Of a stretch of 64,000 bases of DNA, positions 41,602 through 50,555 are shown in pieces (the first letter of the stretch is position 1; every line of letters starts with the position of its first letter). Below the pieces are notes generated by a model, which had not been told where the DNA came from, made no database searches, and was given only the letters and a program-made list of their open reading frames with translations. This DNA is from JBFXJF01 sp050175155. GTDB lineage: Bacteria; Bacillota; Bacilli; Tepidibacillales; Tepidibacillaceae. The position numbers and the translations under genes are program-made. The DNA is taken from assembly GCA_050175155.1 (NCBI GenBank), contig JBFXJF010000007.1, forward strand, positions 45,103 to 109,102. The letters run 5' to 3'.

Positions 41602-43677
41602 ATGGGAATTTATGCACTAATAGGAAATCCAAACGTAGGAAAAACAACCTTATTCAATTTATTAACCTGTAGCAGACATGAGGTTGGAAATTGGGCGGGA
41701 GTTACAGTTGAAAAGAAGATAGGTATTATAAAAAGGAATAAGGGACAATGTCGACATAGAAATAGAGGACTTGATAGTCATGGGGAATATTCCAATAGGC
41801 AATGTTATTTAGAAGATTCGCCAATGAAGGCCGTAGATTTACCAGGTATTTATAGTTTATCTTCTACGTCTGAGGATGAAAAAATTACGGTAAATTTTCT
41901 TGTTAAAGAGAATATTGATAAGATTATTAACATAGTTGATTCTTCAAATCTAGAACGCAATCTATACTTAACAGTACAATTATTGGAAATGAATTTACCT
42001 ACAATAATCTCATTAAATATGCTCGATGTAGCAACATCTTATGGAATAACCTTGGATATTAATAAAATGAGACAAAGATTACAAACAGCTATTATTCCAA
42101 TGGTTACAAGGAAGGGTGAAGGGTTAGCAGATTTATTCGAGGCTTTGGAGAAACCTATAGAAAAAACGAATTTTAAAATAAAATATAATACTCATATAGA
42201 AAATGCAATAAATAAGATAGAGAACTTAATAAGAACCGTATCAAACTTTAAAAACAATAATTTAAGATGGGTAGCACTTCAGTTATTAGAGGGAAATAAT
42301 GAACTAATAGTTCAAATAACTGATCAGCAGGTAAGGGATTCTATTAAAGAAATTATAGATGAATTAAATACAAAATTGAAAGTATCAATTGTTAATACTA
42401 TTCGTAATGAAAGATATAAATGGATTGAAGAATTTATAGAAGATATTCAGGTATCTAGTGAACATGGAGGAACAAACTGGACAGAAAAAATAGATGCTGT
42501 TGTCACTAATAGGTGGCTTGGTATACCAATATTTTTATTTTTTATATTTTTGACATTTCAAATTACTTTTACATGGGTTGGTGTCCCTTTACAGGATAAA
42601 TTAGATATATTTATAAGTGGGCCATTTTCGCAAGCGGTTGTTAATCTACTTCTATATATTGGTGTAAGCGATTGGTTAATAACATTAGTTGTAAACGGAA
42701 TAATTGCGGGAGTCGGAGGGGTTCTGGTATTTTTACCACAGATATTTATTCTGTTTTTAATTATCTCTTTTCTTGAGGATTCGGGCTATATGGCAAGAGC
42801 AGCTTTTATTATGGATAAAGGTATGTCAAAACTAGGCTTAAATGGTAAAGCATTTATTCCGTTAGTAGTAGGTTTTGGCTGTAACGTACCAGGTATCTTG
42901 AGTGCTAGAACTTTGGAACGTCCAAAAGAACGCTTAGTTACTATTTTGATAAATCCTTTTATGTCTTGTACAGCTAGGCTAATGGTTTATGCTTTATTTA
43001 CATCAATATTTTTCGAAAAATATCAAAGCTTGGTTGTATTTTCCTTATACTTATTAGGTATTTTTATGGCAATAATAGTAGCACTTATTTTTAAAAGATT
43101 TTTATTGAAGGATGATGACAATTTTTTTGTTATTGAACTCCCTCCATATCGTATACCGATGATTAGAAATTTATTTTTAAGCACTTGGGACAAGGGAAAA
43201 GAATTTCTTAAAAAGGCTGGTACAGTTATTTTAGGTATGTCAGTTGTTTTATGGTTTCTTGGTAATTACTCATGGTCTGGAATGGTCGACATGAGTCATA
43301 GTTTTCTTGCAGGCATAGGAAAAGTAATAGCACCGATATTTGGACCTTTAGGCTTTGGTACATGGGAAGCCGGGGTATCCTTAATTAGTGGTTTTGTTGC
43401 TAAAGAAGTTGTTGTTTCTACAATGTCAATTGTTTATAGTGCAGGGGAATTTGCAGGGCAGTTACCAACTGCGATCCAAAGTGTTTTCAATCCAGTATCC
43501 GCATATGCATTCATGGTATTTATTTTATTGTATACACCATGTATGCCGACTTTAGTAGTAATGAAAAAAGAAACTAATACTTGGAAATGGCCAATTTTAT
43601 CAGTTATATACAGCTTTTCTATAGCTTGGGTTTTAGCCTTCTTAATTTATCAGATTGGAAGTCTGCTTTTTCTTTAG
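41602..43677 (+). CDS. feoB: Ferrous iron transporter FeoB with a Cys/His insertion in the G domain
   Basis: The 691-residue protein has an N-terminal GTPase domain: G1 GNPNVGKTT (8-16), G3 VDLPG (78-82) and a G4 site NMLD. A helical spacer follows, then about 10 membrane segments with the two Gate motifs (PLVVGFGCNVPG around 414-425; TPCMPTL near the end). It imports Fe2+. Between G2 and G3 (about 47-74) it has roughly 20 extra residues, including C50, H52, H60 and C68, where most FeoB have a short beta hairpin. The insertion might bind a metal (inference). The transporter region looks intact. Confidence 0.94.
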   Translation: MGIYALIGNPNVGKTTLFNLLTCSRHEVGNWAGVTVEKKIGIIKRNKGQCRHRNRGLDSHGEYSNRQCYLEDSPMKAVDLPGIYSLSSTSEDEKITVNFLVKENIDKIINIVDSSNLERNLYLTVQLLEMNLPTIISLNMLDVATSYGITLDINKMRQRLQTAIIPMVTRKGEGLADLFEALEKPIEKTNFKIKYNTHIENAINKIENLIRTVSNFKNNNLRWVALQLLEGNNELIVQITDQQVRDSIKEIIDELNTKLKVSIVNTIRNERYKWIEEFIEDIQVSSEHGGTNWTEKIDAVVTNRWLGIPIFLFFIFLTFQITFTWVGVPLQDKLDIFISGPFSQAVVNLLLYIGVSDWLITLVVNGIIAGVGGVLVFLPQIFILFLIISFLEDSGYMARAAFIMDKGMSKLGLNGKAFIPLVVGFGCNVPGILSARTLERPKERLVTILINPFMSCTARLMVYALFTSIFFEKYQSLVVFSLYLLGIFMAIIVALIFKRFLLKDDDNFFVIELPPYRIPMIRNLFLSTWDKGKEFLKKAGTVILGMSVVLWFLGNYSWSGMVDMSHSFLAGIGKVIAPIFGPLGFGTWEAGVSLISGFVAKEVVVSTMSIVYSAGEFAGQLPTAIQSVFNPVSAYAFMVFILLYTPCMPTLVVMKKETNTWKWPILSVIYSFSIAWVLAFLIYQIGSLLFL

Positions 43678-43712
43678 TACAAAAATAAACTTTTTGTAAA
43701 GAAGTGATTAGC

Positions 43713-43865
43713 GTGGTTACTTATATTATTTTTGCGATAATTATTATTTATAGCGGTTGGGTTTTATACCGCAATTTTAGAGATAGCATAAAAGGGAAAA
43801 ATTGCGGTTCGTGTAAGAATTGCAGTCTGAATTCTTCATGTGATTTAGACAAGAAGAAAGAGTAG
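43713..43865 (+). CDS. FeoB-associated Cys-rich membrane protein
   Basis: This 50-residue protein starts at GTG 43713. It has one membrane segment (about 3-20) and a C-terminal CGSCKNC followed by a further Cys (about 33-45), as in the FeoB-associated family (PF12669-like). These accompany feoB in many clostridia; the role is not established. It is probably co-transcribed with feoAB. RBS GAAGTGA. Confidence 0.78.
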   Translation: MVTYIIFAIIIIYSGWVLYRNFRDSIKGKNCGSCKNCSLNSSCDLDKKKE

Positions 43866-43883
43866 TATTATGTTCGTAATTAA

Positions 43884-43917
43884 TCAGTATTAGCGTGATG
43901 CTATTACTGGTTTTTTA
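43884..43917. terminator. Weak terminator between convergent genes
   Basis: CAGTATTAGC and GCTATTACTG arms with a following T-run lie between the feo operon and the RND exporter gene. Confidence 0.6.
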
Positions 43918-46098
43918 TAATATATTATTATTGTTATTTTTGTTACGGTAAAACTGAGGTATAAGTAACAAAGCACCCATGCTGGAGATAATCATTGCTA
44001 ACCACATAACCATTGAAACTTGAATATGAATTCTAAATGGAGACAACAAGTAAACGCTAAGACCGATTGCAAACCCTAGAGCATTTGTAATTATTGGTTT
44101 TCCTGCTGTTTCAATAGCCTTATCAATATAGTTAACTTCATTTCTTTTCTTATAGAAATTCATAACTGAGATAAAGTGAATTGCATAATCAATCCCGACA
44201 CCAATTGCAATACTGGCCATATTTGTTGTCATCATGTTCAGATTCATATTCGTAATTGCTAAAAAACCAAACAATGAAATAATTGTTATAATTATTGGAA
44301 CAAGTGCGAAAACAGTATCCTTAAAGTTTCTGAAGTTAATGTATAACATAATAAAAATTAAACCCAAAGCAATAAATATAGAGTTTAGTTGATTATCAAT
44401 AATTAACTTATTCATTTCTCTAAATAATAGAGGCATGCCCGAAAGAGCTTTGACATTGTGATTTGATTCAATTGTTTGAATCAGTTGATCTTGATTATCA
44501 TCTGTTAAGTTAGTTGTAGTGATAGTAAACTTTAAGCCATCTTCACTGACCCATTGATTAATATCTATTTCTGCTAATGAATCAAACATCGAAGTAATTT
44601 TATCTATAGTTGCTGGTTGTTCAGGATAAACATTCTGACCAGTCATCATATAATTACCAATCTGGATTAAGTCGTAAATAGAAAAAATTTTAGCTACTGC
44701 TTCTTCTTTTTCTAACTCCCTTTCAAATCTTAGTATTTCATTAGCTTTCTCAATATTATATAACCCATCAGTTGGTAAGACATATTCACCTAATAGGGGT
44801 AAGGCTGAACCGAAATGTTGTTCAATTTTATTAAAAGTATTTATGATATCCGAATCTTTTTTAAAGAAAGCTAATTGATCAGAATCAACTGATATCGATG
44901 GAATAAAAGAAGCAAAAAACAATATAATTATCACAAAGATTGATACTATTGCTAGGCGGTAGTCTTTGGCTTTCTTAATAAACTTAATTATTTTATTATT
45001 CTCATTTGAATAGTTGTGATTTTCTATTTTTAACTTTGAAAGAAGAACTGGTAATAAAAAGATTGATATTAATCCAGCATAACCAATACCAATTGCAGTG
45101 GTTATGCCTAATTCTCTCATAGAAGTTACATCGGAAATCGCTAAAGATAGGAACCCTGCCATAGTTGTTAATGTAGTCAAGATGATCGGCATTCCCACCA
45201 TACGTAATGTTTCCTCTATAACATCAATTTTATCAGAATATTTATTACTATTTTCAAGATAATGAATAGTAAAATGCAATCCATCTGCACTTCCTAATAC
45301 AATTATAAAAATAGGGGCTAATATTGTAATAATACTAAGTTCTTTATCTAATAAGAAAACCGTTCCGAATGTCCACAAAGCCCCGAAAGCGGCAGGAAGC
45401 ATTGCAAACATGGTTGCTTTTTTATTTCTGATGTTAAGGAAGAAAATAAAAAGCACTAATAATATCGCGAGGGGTGGGTATATAAGGATGAATTTAAGAA
45501 GATAGTCCTCTATTGTACTAATAATTATTTGGTTACCAGCGAAACTTAGGGTTAAATCATTATCAATAGAGATAGATGTAATTTCTTCAGCAAATTCATT
45601 TTTGTCTACTTTATTATCTATCCCTACAATAATTAATCCGGCTTTTTTATCTACTGATAGTAAATTGCTATTAATATAATTATTTTTAATCAAATATAGT
45701 GTATGTTCATAATTGGATTTGATATAATCAGTATCTAGTTCTGTTAATTTATTATTTTCTACTTGGATTTTTTGAGGTAAAAATGTGTTGAAGAAAGTTG
45801 AACCTTCGATCTTTTTTAAGCTATCTATATAAGTTGAGATAGCTACAAGGTTTTCCAGTGAAGTTAAATCTGAATTATTATTTGATTCAATTAAAATTTG
45901 GATAGTTTCTATTCCTTGATATTTTTCATTTATCTCGTCATAGGCAGAAGAAATTTCGTTATTTCCTTCAAAAAATGATAAATAGTCAGTAGAAAATTTA
46001 AAATTAAAAAAGGATAAAAGGGCAGTTATATTTATAATGACTATAATTATTATGATTATTTTTGAACGATAGTAAATAAACTCAGCTAATTTTCTCAT
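43915..46098 (-). CDS. RND/MMPL-family membrane exporter
   Basis: The 727-residue protein has 12 membrane segments in the duplicated 1+5, 1+5 arrangement. Two large extracytoplasmic loops lie at about 35-195 and 400-550. The motifs GSADGLHFTIH (about 266) and AIGVGIDYAIHFI (about 632-644) are the Asp-bearing proton-relay segments of MMPL/SSD transporters. Clostridial members move lipids or hydrophobic compounds; the substrate here is unknown. No membrane-fusion partner is adjacent, as expected for this subgroup. GGAGG precedes the ATG. Confidence 0.87.
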   Translation of the reverse strand: MRKLAEFIYYRSKIIIIIIVIINITALLSFFNFKFSTDYLSFFEGNNEISSAYDEINEKYQGIETIQILIESNNNSDLTSLENLVAISTYIDSLKKIEGSTFFNTFLPQKIQVENNKLTELDTDYIKSNYEHTLYLIKNNYINSNLLSVDKKAGLIIVGIDNKVDKNEFAEEITSISIDNDLTLSFAGNQIIISTIEDYLLKFILIYPPLAILLVLFIFFLNIRNKKATMFAMLPAAFGALWTFGTVFLLDKELSIITILAPIFIIVLGSADGLHFTIHYLENSNKYSDKIDVIEETLRMVGMPIILTTLTTMAGFLSLAISDVTSMRELGITTAIGIGYAGLISIFLLPVLLSKLKIENHNYSNENNKIIKFIKKAKDYRLAIVSIFVIIILFFASFIPSISVDSDQLAFFKKDSDIINTFNKIEQHFGSALPLLGEYVLPTDGLYNIEKANEILRFERELEKEEAVAKIFSIYDLIQIGNYMMTGQNVYPEQPATIDKITSMFDSLAEIDINQWVSEDGLKFTITTTNLTDDNQDQLIQTIESNHNVKALSGMPLLFREMNKLIIDNQLNSIFIALGLIFIMLYINFRNFKDTVFALVPIIITIISLFGFLAITNMNLNMMTTNMASIAIGVGIDYAIHFISVMNFYKKRNEVNYIDKAIETAGKPIITNALGFAIGLSVYLLSPFRIHIQVSMVMWLAMIISSMGALLLIPQFYRNKNNNNNIL

Positions 46099-46305
46099 AA
46101 TTAACCTCCAGAATTTCTCTAATCTAAATTTATATATAGAAAATTATAACATTACAACTTCTTTCGAAATAGAAGTATTTACCATTCTATTAAATATAAT
46201 ATATTAATTTGTTTAATAAAGGCAATAAGTTTTTATGTTCCTATCTCAAAGTATTTAATATTTTTTAAAAAATTTTCTAAATCTTCAATATATCGAGGTC
46301 TAACT

Positions 46306-47508
46306 ATGAATCTAATAGCACAAGAAAATAAAATTAATTTACCAAAGAGACACTTTTTTATTTTGATTTGTACGATAAGTATATCTGGTTTTAGTCAAGG
46401 TTTATTATTACCTTTATTGTCATTATTATTAGAAAAGCAAGGTATCAGTTCGGCATCCAATGGACTAAGTTCGTCTGCATTATATATAGGGATGTTATTG
46501 GCGTCCCCGTTTATGGAAGCGCCAGTTAGAAGGTTTGGATATAAACCTATAATAATATTTGGTCTAAGCATTGTGACAATTGCGATAATGTTGTTTCCTG
46601 TTTGGAATAATTTTTATTTTTGGATCTTTTTACGTTTTATTGTTGGGGTGGGTGATAATGCTATTCATTATGCCTCTCAATTGTGGATAACTACTACTGC
46701 GGAGCCAAGAAAAAGGGGTCGGGTTATCTCGTTATACGGATTATCCTATGGAATTGGGTTTGCGATCGGTCCATTAGGACTTATACTGGCATCTATCGAT
46801 TATCGTTTACCATTTATCCTTACAACAGTTATTTTTATAATAATTATTATAGTAGTTTTACAATTAGTTAACTTAAAACCAGAAAAAATTCAGGCTACAA
46901 TTAGTAGTACTGAAAGTAATAATAAATATATTAAAGTATATGCACTTGCTGGCATAGCTTTAGTGCCAATGTTTATCTATGGTTTTCTAGAAGCCACTCT
47001 TAACGTTGGTTTTCCAATCTTTGGTTTAAGAACTGGGTTAGATGAAAAAGTAATCTCATTAATGTTATCATCGTTTGCAATAGGAAGTTTATTATTCCAA
47101 CTACCTCTAGGCTATATTAGTGACTATATTGGTAGAAAGAAAGTATTGATAATTGTTACTTTCGTTGGAGGAATTATATTTAGTTTGATGCCTTTTATTC
47201 ATTCCACAACGCTACTATTATTTTTATTTGTGTTAGCAGGAGGATTTACAGGCTCCTTATTTTCCTTGGGTCTAGCCTATGTTACAGATATATTGCCTCG
47301 CTCACTATTGCCAACAGCTAGTATAATAGCAACGATTCATTTTGGATTGGGAAGTATATTTGGGCCCTATTTAAGTGGATTAACAATAGAAGTGTTTTCA
47401 CCTGAATCAATATTTTATCTAATTTCGTTGGTGGTTATATCTTTCTCAATATTAGCTATAATTGGAAATCTATTTGCCCTTATTAAAAAAAAATTAGCAG
47501 CTAATTAA
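46306..47508 (+). CDS. MFS transporter (12 segments)
   Basis: This 400-residue major-facilitator protein has about 12 segments. The motif-A-like loop GYISDYIGRKKVLI (about 265-278) between segments 8 and 9 is characteristic, and RFIVGVGDNAIHYA lies in segment 4. The substrate cannot be told; the sequence resembles drug or sugar efflux members. The start ATG 46306 has only a weak GAGGT site. It is divergent from the RND exporter and convergent with the subtilase operon. Confidence 0.85.
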   Translation: MNLIAQENKINLPKRHFFILICTISISGFSQGLLLPLLSLLLEKQGISSASNGLSSSALYIGMLLASPFMEAPVRRFGYKPIIIFGLSIVTIAIMLFPVWNNFYFWIFLRFIVGVGDNAIHYASQLWITTTAEPRKRGRVISLYGLSYGIGFAIGPLGLILASIDYRLPFILTTVIFIIIIIVVLQLVNLKPEKIQATISSTESNNKYIKVYALAGIALVPMFIYGFLEATLNVGFPIFGLRTGLDEKVISLMLSSFAIGSLLFQLPLGYISDYIGRKKVLIIVTFVGGIIFSLMPFIHSTTLLLFLFVLAGGFTGSLFSLGLAYVTDILPRSLLPTASIIATIHFGLGSIFGPYLSGLTIEVFSPESIFYLISLVVISFSILAIIGNLFALIKKKLAAN

Positions 47509-47529
47509 TTTTAATAGCTGCTAATTTTT
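47490..47529. terminator. Bidirectional terminator overlapping gene ends
   Basis: AAATTAGCAGCTAATT and AATAGCTGCTAATTTTT arms overlap the ends of the MFS and subtilase genes. Confidence 0.8.
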
Positions 47530-48596
47530 GCATTTACTAAACCCGCTCCTTGAGAAATAGGGGACGCGTTTATAAAGAAAGCATTTTTTTGTAAAAGGTA
47601 TGATAATTCATTTGAGGAAATGCGCGGATAGCGGCTTTTTAATAGAGCTGCGGCACCTGACACATGGGCAACTGCCATTGATGTACCGCTTACTTCCCTA
47701 AAGGAATTATTAAGCCAAGTTGATATAATATTTTCTCCAGGTCCAGCAAGGTCAACCTGAGGGCCAACTGTACTAAAACTGGATATTTGATTATTTTCAT
47801 TAATCGAGCTAACACCTATTGTTTCTTGAAACTCAGCGGGATATTCAATTCTTCCTTGTGTTCCATTGTTACCTGAGGCTGCTACCATTAAAATTCCTGA
47901 TTGATAACATCTTACTATGGCCTCTCTGAATGTAGGGCTGGTCTCATTAAATCCAAAACTCATATTAATTATGTCCATATCTTTATCAATACACCAATCA
48001 ATCGCCTTTATAATGTTGGATAATTTTGCTGTTCCATCTTTATTAAATGCTTTAACAGCATATATACTTACTTTTGGGGCGACGCCTACGACACCATATT
48101 GATTATTGACAGCTCCAATAGTTCCTGCTACGTGGGTACCGTGCCCGTTATGGTCATAAGGCGATAATAATGGGTTGATTATGTTAGTACCGCCTTTAAT
48201 ATTTCTTGTTAAATCCGCATGATCAAAAGCAATACCTGTATCTACTACTGCAACTTTAACTCCTTTTCCTTGCGAAATATCCCAAGAATCATCAGCACCG
48301 ATTCTCTCAATACCCCATGGAATTACCTGTGTCCGTGAAATTATTTTGCCTTTTGCTGGTAGATGAATATGCACTTCGATATCCTCTTCAATTTGGAAAA
48401 GATCAGGATGATAACGAAAGTTATCGGTTGAGTTTTTCTGGAATAAACCGATAAATGCGTTTAATCTTTTGAGGTAACAAATATTCGAAATGTTACATTT
48501 TTGCAATTCTTGGAAGAAGGGAAGTGGTGAATGATCTCGTTTAACAAATAGTATTCTATTAACATAAGATTTATCCATCCCAGGGAAAGGAGGCAT
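47511..48596 (-). CDS. Subtilisin-like serine protease (S8), no signal peptide
   Basis: The 361-residue protein has an N-terminal region of about 95 residues and then the S8 domain. The triad is visible: Asp in AVVDTGIAFDH (about 119), His in HNGHGTHVAG (about 152) and Ser in SGTSMAVAHVSG (about 310). The oxyanion Asn is in ASGNNG. No secretion signal is present, so it may act in the cytoplasm, as some Bacillus and clostridial intracellular subtilases do. The start is ATG 48596 after GAGGTG; GTG 48605 lies in the site. It is encoded 15 bp after the 113-residue protein on the same strand, so the two form an operon. Confidence 0.9.
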   Translation of the reverse strand: MPPFPGMDKSYVNRILFVKRDHSPLPFFQELQKCNISNICYLKRLNAFIGLFQKNSTDNFRYHPDLFQIEEDIEVHIHLPAKGKIISRTQVIPWGIERIGADDSWDISQGKGVKVAVVDTGIAFDHADLTRNIKGGTNIINPLLSPYDHNGHGTHVAGTIGAVNNQYGVVGVAPKVSIYAVKAFNKDGTAKLSNIIKAIDWCIDKDMDIINMSFGFNETSPTFREAIVRCYQSGILMVAASGNNGTQGRIEYPAEFQETIGVSSINENNQISSFSTVGPQVDLAGPGENIISTWLNNSFREVSGTSMAVAHVSGAAALLKSRYPRISSNELSYLLQKNAFFINASPISQGAGLVNAKISSY

Positions 48597-48611
48597 GTTT
48601 TTCACCTCTCT

Positions 48612-48953
48612 CTATTTTTTTCTGCTCTTCTTTTTAATTGGCTCAATTGCCTCACTGATTTTTCTAACTTGTTGGTCAGTCACTAATTTTTCTTTTAATA
48701 GAAAATCCATAGCCTCAAAGGGATTACCTGTATTTTTTATATTTTCAGCTAATTTTCTAAGTTGATCTTTACTTGCTGGTGCATTAGTGTTTTTTTGAAC
48801 GAAATCTAAAAATCCCTCAGTACCTTTTGTTTCGTTAACTATCCTTGCCTCATCTAGGAATTGTGTAAGCTGGGATTCTGACATTACCTTCTTACCCATT
48901 ACTGAGTTAATTAAATTAACAAAGTCTTTTTTATCAGGCTTTTGTTCTGTCAT
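48612..48953 (-). CDS. 113-residue hydrophilic protein encoded before the subtilase
   Basis: This is an alpha-helical, charged, cytosolic protein with no recognised family. Two similar segments can be seen: EGFLDFVQKNTNAPASKDQLRKLAENI and NPFEAMDFLLKEKLVTDQQVRKISEAI, suggesting an internal duplication. Co-expression with the intracellular-type subtilase suggests an inhibitor, chaperone or substrate adaptor (inference). RBS AAGGAGG precedes the ATG. Confidence 0.65.
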   Translation of the reverse strand: MTEQKPDKKDFVNLINSVMGKKVMSESQLTQFLDEARIVNETKGTEGFLDFVQKNTNAPASKDQLRKLAENIKNTGNPFEAMDFLLKEKLVTDQQVRKISEAIEPIKKKSRKK

Positions 48954-49152
48954 TAAATATTCCTCCTTTACCCTATAACTTACTATTAAAAGCTAAAATT
49001 GGTGTTGGGTTACCGCCTCTAATTTTTGTTATTAAAAAAAATAGGCTGTTTTAAAGAGAATTTAGAACAAATGGGCGAAACGTCAACTCTGATAGGTCAT
49101 AGCATATAGTGAAAAATCTAGTTTGGGATTATTATGAGGAGGGATTATATAA

Positions 49153-49650
49153 ATGAATAACAATTCTAATATGAAGCGAACAAAACCGATTAACTCAATT
49201 AAGAAAAGGACACCTCGAACCGTCGTTCTAGATGATAATCTTGGGAAAAATAAACCAGCATTAATATCAGAAGCATTTAATTTAAAAAACTTCGACATAG
49301 TTGGGAAAGTTGATGATATGAGGGTTTTAACCAAGGAGTTATCTATAATGGCTAGACAGTTAGAGCAATGGGTAGCAGTAATTCATACTATTGGAATGGC
49401 GTTTAAAGATAGTGGAGTATTAAGAGAAGTAATTAAAAATATCTCTTCAATAAATATTAATGAAAACTCAACTCAAAAGAATACTCCATCTCCATTTCCT
49501 TTTTTTCAAAACAATAATGATTCTAAGGAAAATATTTCCAAAAATCATTCATCTCAAAGCTCTAACAATGGAATAAATTTTGCTGAGGTTTTAAATAATC
49601 CAGTGTTTAAAGAAATAATAAACACCCTATTTAACCAAAACAAAAAATAA
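49153..49650 (+). CDS. 165-residue protein with disordered tail, divergent from the subtilase operon
   Basis: No family is recognised. The N-terminus is basic (KRTKPINSIKKRTPRT), the middle is helical (MRVLTKELSIMARQLEQWVAVIHTIGMAFKDSG), and the tail is rich in Asn, Ser and Phe (TPSPFPFFQNNND). It has no signal peptide or membrane segment. It is a separate unit with a GAGGAGGG site and a strong terminator. The low-complexity tail and lack of homology cues make function open. Confidence 0.6.
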   Translation: MNNNSNMKRTKPINSIKKRTPRTVVLDDNLGKNKPALISEAFNLKNFDIVGKVDDMRVLTKELSIMARQLEQWVAVIHTIGMAFKDSGVLREVIKNISSININENSTQKNTPSPFPFFQNNNDSKENISKNHSSQSSNNGINFAEVLNNPVFKEIINTLFNQNKK

Positions 49651-49659
49651 CAACTCAAC

Positions 49660-49697
49660 AAACTGAAAAGCCAATCTAAGATTGGCTTTTCAGTTTG
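49660..49697 (+). terminator. Terminator after the 49153 gene
   Basis: AAACTGAAAAGCCAATCT and AGATTGGCTTTTCAGTTT form a perfect 18-bp stem. The following T-tract is short. Confidence 0.8.
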
Positions 49698-49836
49698 TGA
49701 AATTGATGAGCCGTGCTAAACAAATATTAAAAAATTAAGTTACTTAAGAAGTTAGTCCAATAAAATAACTTAGTTTCATATGCACCATGTCTTCTTTATA
49801 GTTCCTCTACTATAATTTATGACTTAATAAAATTAA

Positions 49837-49893
49837 CGCTTTAAGACAAATACCCATTTTATTAAAAATAGGCATTTGTCTTAAAGTTTTTTT
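49837..49893 (+). terminator. Hairpin with T-tract upstream of plsY
   Basis: AAGACAAATACC and GGCATTTGTCTT arms with a T-run lie just ahead of plsY. It may be an attenuator or the end of an upstream transcript; a possible -10, TATTAT, follows. Confidence 0.55.
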
Positions 49894-49937
49894 TTGGTAT
49901 TATATATCAGTAAAGAAGTATGAGAAGGAGATAACTT

Positions 49938-50528
49938 ATGGAATATGTAATTACGATCGTGATTAGTTATTTAATTGGATCTATCCCAACTGCCTTAATA
50001 TTATCGAACAGAAAAAAAATTGATATTCGCCAACATGGCAGTGGTAATATCGGTGCGACGAACTCTTTTAGGGTTTTGGGAAAGAAAGCGGGTTTTCTTG
50101 TAACCTTTATTGATATTATTAAAGGAGTTATTCCGGCATTATTTGCTTATTTATATGGAGGGGAAGTATTAGCTGTGGCAGCTGGATTCGCTGTTATTAT
50201 AGGTCATTCCTTCTCTATATTTGCTAATTTTAAGGGTGGGAAAGGTATAGCAACCGGGGCTGGAGCGGTAATGGTGCTTAATCCAATAGCGGTTATTTTA
50301 GGTATTACGTTATTTGTTGTTTTATTGTTTTTAACCAAGTATGCCTCATTATCTTCGATTTTGGCTGCAATTTCAGTATCTTTATTAACTTGGGTTTTGG
50401 ATGATTCTTTGGCGGCAAAGGTAGGGGTAACTATTATGGTTGGTTTTGTAATTTTTCGTCACCGTTCTAATATAGGAAGATTATTTAGAGGGGAAGAGAA
50501 TAAGGTACTACAGAAGAAAAGTAAGTAG
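49938..50528 (+). CDS. plsY: Glycerol-3-phosphate acyltransferase PlsY
   Basis: This integral membrane enzyme of 196 residues has the three PlsY motifs: SGNIGATNSFRVLGKKAG (about 35-52), HSFSIFANFKGGKGIATGAG (about 90-109) and the C-terminal FRHRSNIGRL (about 172-181). It acylates glycerol-3-phosphate with acyl-phosphate, the first step of phospholipid synthesis in Bacillota. RBS GAGAAGGAG. A hairpin with T-tract lies just upstream. Confidence 0.95.
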   Translation: MEYVITIVISYLIGSIPTALILSNRKKIDIRQHGSGNIGATNSFRVLGKKAGFLVTFIDIIKGVIPALFAYLYGGEVLAVAAGFAVIIGHSFSIFANFKGGKGIATGAGAVMVLNPIAVILGITLFVVLLFLTKYASLSSILAAISVSLLTWVLDDSLAAKVGVTIMVGFVIFRHRSNIGRLFRGEENKVLQKKSK

Positions 50529-50555
50529 ACATTAATTAGCTGGAGTGAAAATTTC

